Origin: Aquatica leii | Taxonomy: Eukaryota > Arthropoda > Insecta > Coleoptera > Lampyridae | Length of the DNA: 64,000 nt | Direction of reading: 5' to 3' | Assembly: GCA_035610365.1 (NCBI GenBank) | Contig: CM069439.1 | Span: forward strand, 22,085,533 to 22,149,532 | Shown: piece by piece, positions 53,656 to 64,000 of the stretch | Position numbering within the stretch: the first letter of the stretch is position 1 | Layout: each line of letters opens with the position of its first letter | Notes under the pieces: generated by a model | What the model was told of the DNA's origin: nothing | Database searches by the model: none | Seen by the model: only the letters and a program-made list of their open reading frames with translations | Made by a program: the position numbers and the translations under genes

Positions 53656-55786
53656 AACAACAATGACACGGTCCAAACTAGGCGCAAGTTAGACACCATT
53701 TCAAAACTTTTTTTTTATCTTTATCTTGAGTTCGCCAACACTCTATCACCGGATGATTGGAGTTTCTTCGACAACATTACTTACCAGCAGTCTGATACCA
53801 CTCTACGACTAACCACTGAAGGTCATCTTAAAAAGTTTCAATTATTGGAATCCAAAAATCGTAAAGTCTCATCCACTACTAACTTCTTAAAGACGCTTGT
53901 CAATTTATCTAGTTTAGTCCTCATCCCAAAACAACAAACGTTGCTCTCTAAAGGTTTGAATTTTGCGGTTGCTTCCAAACGTATTCCTAAAGAAGACATT
54001 TTATGTGCTATTGAGTCTTCTATTAAACATCTTCCTTGCCACATCTCAAATCCCATTCGTATTAACACTGGCAAAATCCTTGAATCATCTAAAATTCCTA
54101 AATCTAACATTTCTAAGTCGCAAGAGTCAGCTCTAAAAAGTCTTCGTAAGAACCCTGATGTTCTTCCAGCTGACAAAGGCAACGCTACTGTAGTTTTGAA
54201 GCAAATTGATTATGTTGCAAGAATCCATTCTATTTGGTCTGAAGAAACTTGCGCTTTTCTAACTCACAACTCCACCTCGAGGATGGAACGTGAGGTCAGC
54301 CAAATCATAAAATCTTCCAACTTACCTCCTGAAACTAAACGTCGACTTGCCCCATCAGATTCTAAACCACCTCGTCTATACGGACTTCCCAAAGTTCACA
54401 AACAAGGTATTCCTTTTCGACCTACCGTGAGTACTATTCAATCTCCTACCTACAAGCTAGCCAAGTTCTTGTTCAACATTCTTTTCCAGTTTACAGGTAA
54501 AACCTTTTCTCACATCCTCAACTCTCAGCATTTTATTCAACGTCTAGAAACTATAAAACTTGAACCCCAAGATCTTCTCGTAAGCTATAATGTTACTTCA
54601 CTTTTTACTAAAGTTCCTATTAAGGATTCGCTTATTATCATCAAACAGATTCTGTCTCAACATGGCAAGGACTTGAGTTTGGTTCTTATTATTGATAAGT
54701 GTCTATCCTCTACTTACTTCCAATTTGATAACAAGTTTTACAAACGGGTTTCTGGTGCTGTTATGGGTCCTCCTTTATCACCAGTTGTAGCTAACATTTT
54801 TATGAAATTTTTTGAAACGGTTACTTTGGAATCATCAATATTAAAACCAAAAGTGTGGTTTAGGTATGTTGACGACACGTTTATTGTTTAGCCTTATGGT
54901 CATCTTGAATTGTCTAAGTTTCTTGATCATCTAAGCAATCAACAGTTAGATTTCAAATTTACTATGGAAATCGAAATTAATGGTTCTCTTCCATTTCTTG
55001 ACGTTTTTGTGACTCATAAGCCCAACGGACTTCTAAACAATTCTGTTTATCGCAAACCCACCTATACGGACAGATACCTTCATGCTTCGTCTCATCATCA
55101 TTCTGCACAGAAACGTTCCTTTTCTATTTGCTAACCTGAGAATCTAGACTCGGAACTCCGTCATCTTACTAGAACCTTAGTGAACAATGGTTATGTAAAG
55201 CGAGATATTCATAGAGTTATTATTCGTCGTCTAAATCTAAGTACTAGATTACCTAAGGATATTTCTACTCCCGAATCGAATCCGAAACTAGCCTTTTTGC
55301 CCTACATTCACAAGGTTACAGATCAAATAGGGAAACTTCTTCGTAAGAATGGTATTAAACCCATATTCAACTCGACAGGCAAAATCTCTCAGATTCTACC
55401 TTCTCCCAAAGACAAATTTTCTACACTTTTATCTCAAGGTATATACCACATTCCTTGTTCATGTGGTTTAGTCTACATTGGTGAAACCGGTCGTTCCGTC
55501 ATTACTCGCATTTCAGAACATGATCAGAAAAAGGTATATTTCCAAGTCTGCAGTTGCTGAACATCATTTTACTACAGGTCACAAGATAGCTTTTGATAAT
55601 GTTTTGTTGATTTCCAAATCTCCATTCTTTTTCAACAGGAAATTCCGAGAGAGCTTCAATCGCGATCATGGTTTTGAGCTCCTCTTTGGTTTCCGGTCAT
55701 CAGTCGCTAAGTTTTTTTGTTTTTACATCTGTTTGTTTTTTTGTTTTGTAATGCAATCTTTGGAAGTTAATTTTCTGTTAAATTAG
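53656..55786 (+). pseudogene. Penelope-like element: RT plus GIY-YIG nuclease, broken
   Basis: This is the best-preserved PLE here. The frame is open from about 53660 (RRKLDTISKLFF, FANTLSPDDWSFF). RT blocks are VLPADKGNATVVLK (about 54165), RLYGLPKVHKQGIPFRPTVS (about 54375), DLLVSYNVTSLFTKVPI (about 54570), GAVMGPPLSPVVANIFM (about 54755) and RYVDDTFIV (about 54865). The conserved Trp codon after this is TAG (54889). LPFLDVFVTHKPNG and YRKPTYTDRY follow, a frameshift near 55110, then IYHIPCSCGLVYIGETGRS (GIY-YIG, about 55440) and, after another frameshift near 55535, AVAEHHFTTGHKIAFDNVL. The intact protein would copy RNA at a nicked site. Two frameshifts and one stop disable this copy. No downstream terminal repeat was seen. 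Confidence 0.85.
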
Positions 55787-55789
55787 CCT

Positions 55790-56745
55790 TAAATATGTTG
55801 CAGTTTGTAATACTTGTAGATTGTTTATTGTAACTGCAAAGCAAATTATCTTTAACGTAACGTTGCATTTTGATCTTCTTCACTTTTGATTTCTTTAGCC
55901 ATTGCTGAAAGTTATCTAAATAATTTTGTACTATTTGTAAGTCCGACGTGTACAAAACTTTAAGATTGACTATTGATTTATCTTGTTTACAAAATTTTAA
56001 TCAAAAAAATTCCGATTTTGGAATGTTTTAAAGAAATGTTGACGAAGGTTTTTTTACGGCGCAATCAATCAGTTTGCTCCAGGCGCTAAAAATATCCACT
56101 ACGACGTGTGCCAAAAGCTCAGCTTGTGTGATAACGGTAACACGGCAATTATCCAGAATAAAAAATTGTAGTAAAAATACATCTCGTCAGCAGCTCTACA
56201 ATTTTGTAGTGCAAGATGTAACAAGTCAACATATCAAACTTTTTATTGTTTGTGAAATTTCTTCTTTCCATCGTAACACTTACAAATAAATTAAACAAAA
56301 ACAATAAACTAAAGAATAAGTATTATTAATAACAACAAAATTTAACCCACTTCAAATGTTTACCGCAAAAAACCGAACTCCAAAATACCCTTTAAAGTTT
56401 TTTTCTATATTTGACTTTAGAACCATAATGTATGACACATCGTTAAATTTTTAATAAAAGATTCTACCAAAAACAAAGTATTTTTTCTGTGATCATACAA
56501 TAAAATTAAGTTGATGGATTTTTTGGAAATTTTTGAAAACGATAAACAATACTGAATTTTTCGACCGACATGTAAACATACTTTTTACTTTAAAACTTTT
56601 TGTGATGTAGTCAAGAGTAGAAAAGGTATGCTTAATTTTGGATAAAATCTTTCAGGTTATATTCATAATAATTTCAAACAAAACTTAGCACTTTTAGTGT
56701 GTAAGCATTTGCTTTTGCTTTAAATTAGAAGCATATCTTTCAAAA
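55790..56745. other. unassigned spacer
   Basis: No protein motif or repeat is recognised. One end of the Harbinger element may lie here, but no inverted repeat was found. Confidence 0.4.
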
Positions 56746-56822
56746 ATTGTGAGTGCGGTCAGAAGCAAACTCAGGTCCGTAATAAAAGACTGTTTTTTGT
56801 TATTTGTCAAACTAACTTTGCG

Positions 56823-57655
56823 ATGGCAGATGTTGTGGATATCAGGGAAGATAAACATTACAAGCTCCGCTTACCTACCTTTATCCGTGATTTTAAAGTT
56901 CTATTTCGATTTGAAGAACAAAATGTACAGTGGCTTGCAAATAAATTTTTAGGAACAAATAATGAGGCTCGTGGAGGCGTTTTGTTCCTCGTTCATAAAG
57001 TAAAAATATGTTTTCGCTATCTAAATCATCTCGGCTATCAAAAATGTATCGGTCAATAGCTTGGACTAAGTCAAGCTACGGTATCGCAAACGTTCGTTCG
57101 TTGTTCATTCGTTGTTCGTTCGTTCGTGCATAAAGTTGTTGAAAAAATTATTGGCCGATCAACCAAATGGATAAAACTTCTAGAAGCTAACAATGAAATT
57201 ACGCATGCCAAACAGTTGTGGCAAACGAATTACATGTTTTCTAGAGCAATAGTTGTTATTAACATATAGAAATACTGAAACCAAATCGCCATGGAGATGA
57301 ATACATCAATAAAAAAGGTAAATCAATTTGAATGTGCAAGCTACTTGCAATCCTAAAGAATTTTTTACTAGCGTTGACAATAGTTGGCCTCGATCTGTTT
57401 ACGATTCTAGAATATGGAAACATGGGCAGATCAGGTCAAAATTAAAAAATAAAGCAAATGTTGTGCTACATAGAGATGATGTATATGGGATAGATGGCAT
57501 CTTGATTCTATTTAGAAATCCTGCTTATTGTGCTGAGCAAAATTATAATTTGTTGAAAAAAGAGAAAGTAATACTAGAACGATGTTTTGGCTAACTCAAA
57601 CGACGATTTCTTATCTTATAATACGTTTGTAGAGTGAAACTTGATTTTTTTACAA
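56823..57655 (+). pseudogene. PIF/Harbinger transposase relic
   Basis: It starts MADVVDIREDKHYKLRLPTF, then IRDFKVLFRFEEQNVQWL, FRYLNHLGYQ-like and GLSQATVSQTF (helix-turn-helix). Then come FSRAIVVINI-stop where the family has a first catalytic Asp (IDCTH; here Asn), HGDEYINKKG and NVQATCNPKEFFTSVDNSWP (about 57328), SVYDSRIWK (second Asp, about 57395), DDVYGIDGILILFRNP and VILERCFG-stop-LKRRFLIL (third residue Glu, about 57570). Stops and frame changes make it inactive. It converges with the accessory ORF at 58.13-57.62 kb, the two-gene layout usual for this superfamily. Confidence 0.8.
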
Positions 57656-58133
57656 CTGGAAATATCATCAGTTTGATTTTTATCAATCGACGTTTTTGGT
57701 TTTGGTGGCAACAACGTTTTACTTGCCGCTATGTTAACAGATGATGGTCCAATAGACGTAGAGACTTTTTTTTTATTCTTCAACAACAGCAATCTGCATG
57801 GGGCTCGAAATTTTCCAATTACTAGACTAGATTCGTCTTCCATTGCTCTCAGTAATTTTTTCTTCCAGTCTAACAATTTTATAACTTAATTTCTTGTTTT
57901 TTTGTTAAAATCAATTTATGAATTCGATTGTTCTTTAATAATCTTTTTGAATCTAATGTTGGGCCAAATACTTTTTCATATTTCTTTGTAACAATTTCAA
58001 TAATTTCGTTTTTTCGCTTTTTGATTTTTGGCACCTGTGATTTTATCACAATTACGGGGGCATTGGCAGTTTCATCAGTAATGATTTGTAGCTCGTTACT
58101 ATCTGCAGTTTCATTATCACTTGAAGAAGACAT
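57616..58133 (-). pseudogene. Harbinger accessory (DNA-binding-type) ORF relic
   Basis: It begins MSSSSDNETADSNELQIITD, then KIKKRKNEIIEIVTKKYE, FGPTLDSKRLLKNNRIHKLI and TKKQEIKL-stop. A shifted frame follows with LLDWKKKLLRAMEDES-like, VIGKFRAPCRLLLLKNKKK and PPKPKTSIDKNQTDDIS. A Lys-rich domain with a KKKT/KKI...DWxKK-like core is what the Myb/MADF-type partner protein of Harbinger transposases looks like; it helps bring the transposase to the ends. The family call rests on layout and weak similarity. Confidence 0.45.
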
Positions 58134-58224
58134 GCTGCTAATTCCCAAGACTGGATGAATTAATAATTTATGGTAACACAACTGGAGCAAAACTACTGTA
58201 AGCAAGAGAAGGTATCGTAACACG

Positions 58225-58456
58225 CTGGAACATGTTAAAACCGCTGGCTGACAAGTCGATCTTTTAGTTCTACAACACGAGGAAATTCTTGCGAGTATAA
58301 GGTAATTATTATAAATATGAAAAGAAGGAAATCCTTATACTTCTACCATTTACTTTAAATCAAAACCTTATACTTGTACCATATTTTTTGAACGATATCC
58401 TTCTGTTTTATGAATTTGACCCAATATATGGTAATATGCTTTAGGTATAAAAACTA
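58225..58456. other. spacer, likely Harbinger 3' flank
   Basis: Short recurring CCTTATACTT(G/C)TACCAT words occur at 58333 and 58366. No gene is seen. Confidence 0.3.
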
Positions 58457-59810
58457 TACTGACTTCCAGAAAAATTGCAACACCTAGAAGTTGTTGAACG
58501 ATTTTATTGAAATTTTTAAGAAGCGTTTGTTTTCATGAAACAAAGTGATGATTAAAATTTAAAAACAAAGAAAACAAAAGCTTAAAAAGTTTTTTCAATA
58601 ATGAGTTGTTCCGCCACGATTTGTAATGCACTCATTTAGACGTCTTGGCATGCTATCAATCAAGTGATCTATAGCTCCTTGTGGTATATTGTCCCAAGCT
58701 TCTTAAATCTGTAGCTGGAGATCGTGTAAGTTATCTGGAGGGTGTGGTGAATTACCCAGTCGCCTACCAATCATATTCCCTACATGTTCAACGGGCGACA
58801 AATCAGGCGACCGAGCAGGCCATGGGAGGACAACAGTGTTAACTTTTTCCAAAAACCGTGTTGTAGCCCTTGCCGTATGAGGGCGCGCATTATTCCGCTG
58901 GAAAATGGAACTTTGCAGCCCTTGAAGATATTAAAGCCCAACTGGTTGTAGCACATTAGCAATGCAACCAGCTGCGTTTAGGTTGCCGTCAATAAAGACC
59001 AAGGGTAATCTGCTACCATAACATATTGCATCCCATATCATAACTCCTTGAGTGAGAGCTGTGTTTTTCGTGCATCCGTCTGACTCTCTTACGATCATCG
59101 TGGGTCCACAAGCAAAATCGGGACTTATCGCTAAACACAATTTGATGCCAATCTTGCGCTTAATTAATCCTTTCGTTGGTCCACTCTAGTCTGCGCAAAC
59201 GGCGAAGCGGTGTAAAGGAATTACATAAAAATGGACAATATGAACGCAATCCATAAAATCTTATCCGGCGATAAACCGATGACATTGACATTCTGAGTCC
59301 TATACCTCTCATCCAACCATTTGCAACTGATGGAGTTGTTGAAAATCTGTCGCTTGTGGCCAAAACTCTTAAGCGACGTTCTTCGGAATCTGTAGTCCTC
59401 CGAGGACTTCCAAAACCCAGGGCACGATGTTGAACCCCTTCCTCGGAATATTTGGACCAACATCTTAATACCGATGAAACATGTCCGGCCTCTTTCATAC
59501 CAATAATACGGCTACGTTCAAAATAACTTAATTGGACAAAATGTTGATGTTGACGTACTCTCGGCATTGTTATCAAGTTTAAAATGAAATTGTGAACAAA
59601 AAACAACAATTTGCAAACTTGAGAATTACTGAATGGTCTACTACTTCAAATTTATTGTTACTAAGTTACTATGGAAACAACAGGAACAAAACAAAAAACG
59701 ACTGGGTAGATTTTATTCAAATTTTAATCATCACTTTGTTTCACGAAAATAAACGTTTCCTAAAAATTTTAATAAAATTCTAGGTGTTGCAATTTTTCTG
59801 GAAGTCAGTA
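58457..59810 (-). mobile_element. Tc1-like transposon, copy 2
   Basis: It starts TACTGACTTCCAG and ends CTGGAAGTCAGTA, flanked by TA (58455-58456 and 59811-59812), with inverted repeats of about 105 bp like those of the copy at 15132-17074. The length is 1354 bp. It lacks the MITE found in copy 1 and so shows the empty insertion site. Confidence 0.9.
58620..59567 (-). pseudogene. Tc1-like DDE transposase relic, copy 2
   Basis: It begins at the ATG at 59567 (MPRVRQHQHFVQLSYFERSR). IGMKEAG is joined directly to HVSSVLRCW, so about 12 residues of the helix-turn-helix are missing. GFGSPRRTTDSEERRL follows, then MSMSSVYRRIRFYGLRS, and WTNERIN-stop (59160). It continues in frame AQDWHQIVFSDKSRFCLW (first catalytic Asp), then in other frames NTALTQGVMIWDAICYGSR and LPLVFIDGNLNAAG. 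The PARSPDLSPVEH block with the catalytic Glu lies at about 58790. One nonsense codon and several frameshifts inactivate it. Confidence 0.8.
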
Positions 59811-59812
59811 TA

Positions 59813-61984
59813 TAACCGTTACGTACATTTTATTATCATTAATTATATTATTTAAAAAAATTATTATACATTATATTGCTAAACAGTTATTCTGTAAAAA
59901 AGTTTAATTTAATTTGCAGTCAACGCATTATTAATGACCATAAATAACAAAATAAGATAGGTAAACTTTACTGTAATCAGTCACGTATCGATAACTAAAA
60001 AAATATTGGTACAGGTACTCAACTGTGAATGAAACGACGTTAAAATCGATAATATAAAGCGTTTCTAAAAACATAAAGGCAATAAAACAGAAAATTTTTT
60101 GACGGAATTAGTTAAGAAAATATTACGCAAAAGTATGTATGCAGGTTAGTAAAATGATTGGTGTTGGCATTCGTTATCAAAAGGAAATGGTGTAAATCTA
60201 TAAAAGAAAATCAACAAAAAACGAATTTGTTTTAGACATTTAAAATTCGGGTGGCGTAAAATATTAATATTGTAAGTAGACAGTGATCTATGTTCAATAG
60301 AGTATTGTTTACAGTTTGATACACTTGAAACTTATTGTAAACAAATTTATTTTATTTTATATTATATTTCAAACACATTAGAATTATTTATAAAACATAT
60401 ACTTAAAGGTCTGCCTTAAGTACATACGTGACAAAAAATTACGTAGATATCGCACGAAAGACGTCTTTTTCCAGAACCGACGTTTAAATTGTTACATTTT
60501 ATCAAGGAAATTAAGTTTTAAAAAGTTTCTTGTGCTATTATAAAGAACTTATGGACAAATCGAATGTCTCTTTCCAACTGTGACACCTTTCAAATAATAT
60601 TTCAAAGTTTCGTGATAATTTTTTTTTGACCGTTAAACTTTCATTTTTATTTAAAAAAATAAAATAATGTAGTTTATAATTCACTTGTTACTAAGCGACT
60701 AACTTTTAAATTTAATGTTTCTTTATTTTCTCTCATAAATTTTAATTAAAATACATTTGGTATTAAATATGTGAAAGTAAATTAAAAGTGATAAAATTAT
60801 ACGTTGTTTTGACCCTCAAACATTCGTTTATTATAATTTAATATAAATGGTAGTACTTTGTTTTTAAACATTGTTATATTAGTTTATTTTAATTTACGTG
60901 TATAATTAACAGAGCAATAACAATAAACTTATATATTATTATAAATATGATTTACTTAGTTTCTCTGTACCAAGCGTTATTAGAATTAAGCCTAATTAAA
61001 ATTGTTTTTGGAAAAAATCTTTAATAATTATATTACTTCTAAAAATAATTTAAACAAAACAGAGGATTTCTTTAAAATAATATAACATCCATAATAATAA
61101 CACATAATAATGGTTTTTTAAAATTAATGTCTATTTAAAACGAAATTCAAATTAAAAACATTTTTAATTAATTTTGTTCTATTTAGACTAGTTTATTTAG
61201 ATCTCAATTGTTGATATCTTATATATAAAGTAATAATTGTTCTTTTGTAAACTAAAAAAACAATTTTTTTGTTTATTTTATAATTTATAAACTGGTGAAT
61301 ATATGTTACATTAATTTTTGATGCATTTCTACCATAATCATGTACGTTTTGACGATGCAGTATATATTTATTTTATTTTAAAAATATTTCAAATTAAAAA
61401 TTGATTTCTTAACATCTGTTTTTATTACTGTACATTACCTACTACTTTGAATTAGTTTGCGGTTAGTTGTGATTTGTTTACTACTGTAACGTATATTCTA
61501 AAGCTCGAGGTAAACAAAACACGATACTAAAACTCTATCACCAATCTCTCTATAAATAGCAAAATTGTGCAACTAAAAAGTACATTCAAGTAAACTATTT
61601 AATAAACACGCAGAGTGTAATAGTTTAATTGTTTTAGCATTAAATCATTTGCGTAAATAAATTAATATTTAATATACTTTAAAATAGTTTAGTCATATTA
61701 TAAAGAATCATTCAAACAGTAATAAAATGGTGAAATAAGTTGCTATATTTAAAAAAAAATATTTTCAAGATATATATTATCATATAAAATGACAATAGAA
61801 TAGTAAATGTTTTATTGTTTTTAATAATAAAAATAATTATTAAACGGCAATTATTACAAGTCGACAAACTGATAATGTATCCTTATAACAATTATAAAGT
61901 GCAAAAAACTAATTTTAAAAAGTCACGTTAAAACGAAGTACCATGCTCAGTGCATCAAAAAACAAACATTTTGGCAACAATTAA
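59813..61984. other. AT-rich DNA, no gene seen
   Basis: No repeat, RNA gene or protein motif is recognised. Confidence 0.5.
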
Positions 61985-64000
61985 AGCGTTTTAGAAACAA
62001 TTTTTTAAGTTGAACACTTTTTTAAAGAACACAAGATTTAGTTCATTAAACTCCGATTACGAAAGCTTGGGCCATTTAAGTGAAATAGCTCCGCGTGACG
62101 TCACAAATTGTAACTTTCTTCCGCATCACGAAGTGTTGAAGCCCGATTCATCTACGACTAAATTGCGTGTAGTCTTTGACGGAAGTGCAAAGACTTCCTC
62201 TGGCTTATCTCTAAATTGTTGTCAATTGATAGGTCCGGTGGTTCAAAACGACCCATTCTCCATTTTATAAAATTTTCGAAATCACGCAGTCGCAATCACT
62301 GCTGATTGTGAAAAAATGTATCGTCAAAGTTGGGTAAATTCCGATCCAAGAAGATTTCAGTGTATTCTCTGGAGAGAACATCCTTCCGAAAAAATTAAAA
62401 TGTTTCAACTAAACGCAGTGATTTACGGTTTATCTAGTTCATCCTCTCAGAAAATTCTTATCAAACCATTCTGCTGTTTTTGGCAATCCCGCAACCCAAA
62501 ATTCAACCTTGAATTTTGATAGCGCAGAAACAAAAACTTTAGGAATTCGATAGAATTCCCACTCCGATTGTTTTACTTACAATTTAAAACATGTTGTCGA
62601 TTTTAGCACTAATACTAAAAGAAGTATATTATCTGCTATATCTAAATTATTTGATCCTCTTGGTCTATTATCTCCGATTATTATCAAAGGGAAGGCAATT
62701 ATTCAAGCACTTTGGAAATTGCGATTAACGTGGGATGAGAATATTCTAGCTTCATTACAGAACGAGTGGGTTTTTTTAGCAAAATGTCTTAACAATTCAA
62801 CTACATTGCGCATTCCTAGAATGGTGTTTTTATCCGAATTTAAATATGCTGAATTACATGGGTTTTGCGACGCTAGCACACGAGCTTACGGTGCTTGCGT
62901 TTACGTTCGATGCATTTCTGATAACAATATTTTTATTCAGTTATTGTGCGCTAAAAGTCGCGTAGTACCTCTTAAACCTGTTACTTTACCACTGCTTGAA
63001 CTCTTGGCAGCTACTCTATTAGCCGATCTTGTGTCAAAGATATGCAGTATTTTGTCTTTCAGTTTTTCTAAAATTTTTCTTTGGTCAGATTCAAAAATTG
63101 TTTTACTGGCATTACGTTAGCAGTGAAAATAATCCTGCCGATTTAATTTTGCGCGGTGCTACAATAAAAGACCTAACTGAGAACAAATTCTGGTTTAATG
63201 AGCCTCGATTTCTTCATTCGTTAAATTTTTCCGTGTCTGAGGTAATAGTCGACCAGAATATTTTACCAGAACAAAATTCTGTTCAAGTTACTCTTACATG
63301 CAATTCTTTTCAAATATTTTTAAACAAACTGTTTGCAAAATATTCTTCTTTCCAAAAATTACAAAGAGTTGTCACTTATGTTCTTCGATTCTTAAAAAAC
63401 TGTGCTGTATCCTTATCTGAAAGAAACGTTGGTTTTCTAACAGTATCTGAATTGTCATTATCGCTTAATAAATTGATCAAACTGTGTCAATCTTCGTGTT
63501 TTTCAAATGAGATTAAACTATTTGGTCATAATTCTGGTAAAGAAATGGCGAATTACTATCTTAAATCTTTAAATTTATTTTTAGACGATCAGGACAGTAT
63601 ACGAGTAGGCGGTAGTATATGGCATTCCAAATTTTCCTACAGTAAGATACACCCAATATTACTTCCAAAAGGTCACGCCTTTACGTCTTTGCTTTTGTTT
63701 TACTATCATGAAAAATTTTTACATTGCGGCCAATTTCTGGTCATTCCCTTTGTAGAAATATCGTTCATAGCTGTTTAAGATGTTTTAAAACAAGGCCTAA
63801 ATTAGCAGCAACCTTTATGGGCGATCTTCCATCTTAGCGATTTGCTATTTACAAACGGTGTTTCTACAACACAGGGGTAGACTTTGCCGGTCCAGTTTTA
63901 GCGAAAGATTGCTATACGCAAAATGCAAAACTCATAAAAGCATATATTGTTCTTTTCGTTGTATGACGACTAATGCCATACATTTGGATTTGATTACAAG
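61985..64000 (+). pseudogene. second BEL/Pao element, decayed, runs off the window
   Basis: The plus strand starts in the protease-RT spacer (SLNSDYESLGHLSEIAP), then KLRVVFDGSAKTSSGLSLN (about 62160), ITADCEKMYRQ (62300, first RT Asp) and LNAVIYGLSS. The YVDD segment is deleted. Then come ETKTLGIR-like text, RSILSAISKLFDPLGLLSP (about 62620), AELHGFCDASTRAYGA (RNase H, about 62850), LLELLAATLLADL, LWSDSKIVL, NPADLILRGA, VGGSIWHSKF and, near 63880, GVDFAGPVLAKD (integrase, first Asp). Gag and protease are absent. Stops and frameshifts are frequent, so it is inactive. It differs in sequence from the young element at 28.8-36.4 kb. Confidence 0.8.

Overview
This window looks like a transposon-dense, gene-poor stretch of an animal nuclear genome, most likely an arthropod and probably an insect. 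It is very AT-rich. I recognise no host gene, tRNA or rRNA. Every protein signature I can name belongs to a transposable element: BEL/Pao LTR retrotransposons, Penelope-like elements (PLEs), an R1-type LINE, Tc1-like and IS630-like elements, piggyBac, hAT and PIF/Harbinger. The R1-type LINE and this mixture point to an arthropod; the species cannot be read from the sequence.

Layout. 1-10 kb: AT-rich DNA with old PLE fragments (1.2-2.0, 3.6-4.1, 7.3-7.85 kb) and an IS630/Tc1-like relic (5.2-6.9 kb). 10.4-14.1 kb: a decayed minus-strand R1-type LINE. 15.1-17.1 kb: a Tc1-like copy split by a hAT-like MITE. 21.5-24.85 kb: a decayed hAT element (TTF zinc finger plus DUF4371) containing a deleted piggyBac. 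25.8-26.2 kb: a PLE relic. 28.8-36.4 kb: a full-length, very young BEL/Pao element on the minus strand. 36.4-42.5 kb: an inverted-repeat element, a small MITE and two relics of an uncharacterised repeat-associated protein. 43.0-47.8 kb: a piggyBac pseudogene and a 2.8-kb Tc1-like element. 47.9-49.2 kb: PLE relics. 53.4-55.8 kb: the best-preserved PLE, with a hammerhead-like motif upstream. 56.8-58.2 kb: a convergent Harbinger gene pair. 58.5-59.8 kb: a second copy of the Tc1-like family seen at 15.1 kb. 62.0-64.0 kb: part of a second, decayed BEL/Pao element that runs off the end.

The centrepiece is the BEL/Pao element at 28835-36381. Its LTRs (728 and 727 bp) differ by one T, it has a GTTAG target duplication, and its primer-binding site matches the 3' end of tRNA-Tyr. 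One long ORF carries Gag, protease, RT, RNase H and integrase. A second ORF, in the -1 frame, carries the integrase C-terminal DUF5641 and a short envelope-like tail. Each LTR holds four tandem units that fold into the same nested stem-loop with a possible pseudoknot. The divergent unit keeps the pairing through compensatory changes, and each hairpin contains the start codon of a tiny upstream ORF. If transcription starts at the TATA box, these units form the 5' leader just before gag. This is the strongest candidate for something undescribed.

Nested insertions give a relative history: piggyBac into hAT; a hAT-like MITE into Tc1; and BEL into an inverted-repeat element that itself interrupts an older relic. 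All element genes other than the BEL long ORF carry stops, frameshifts or deletions.
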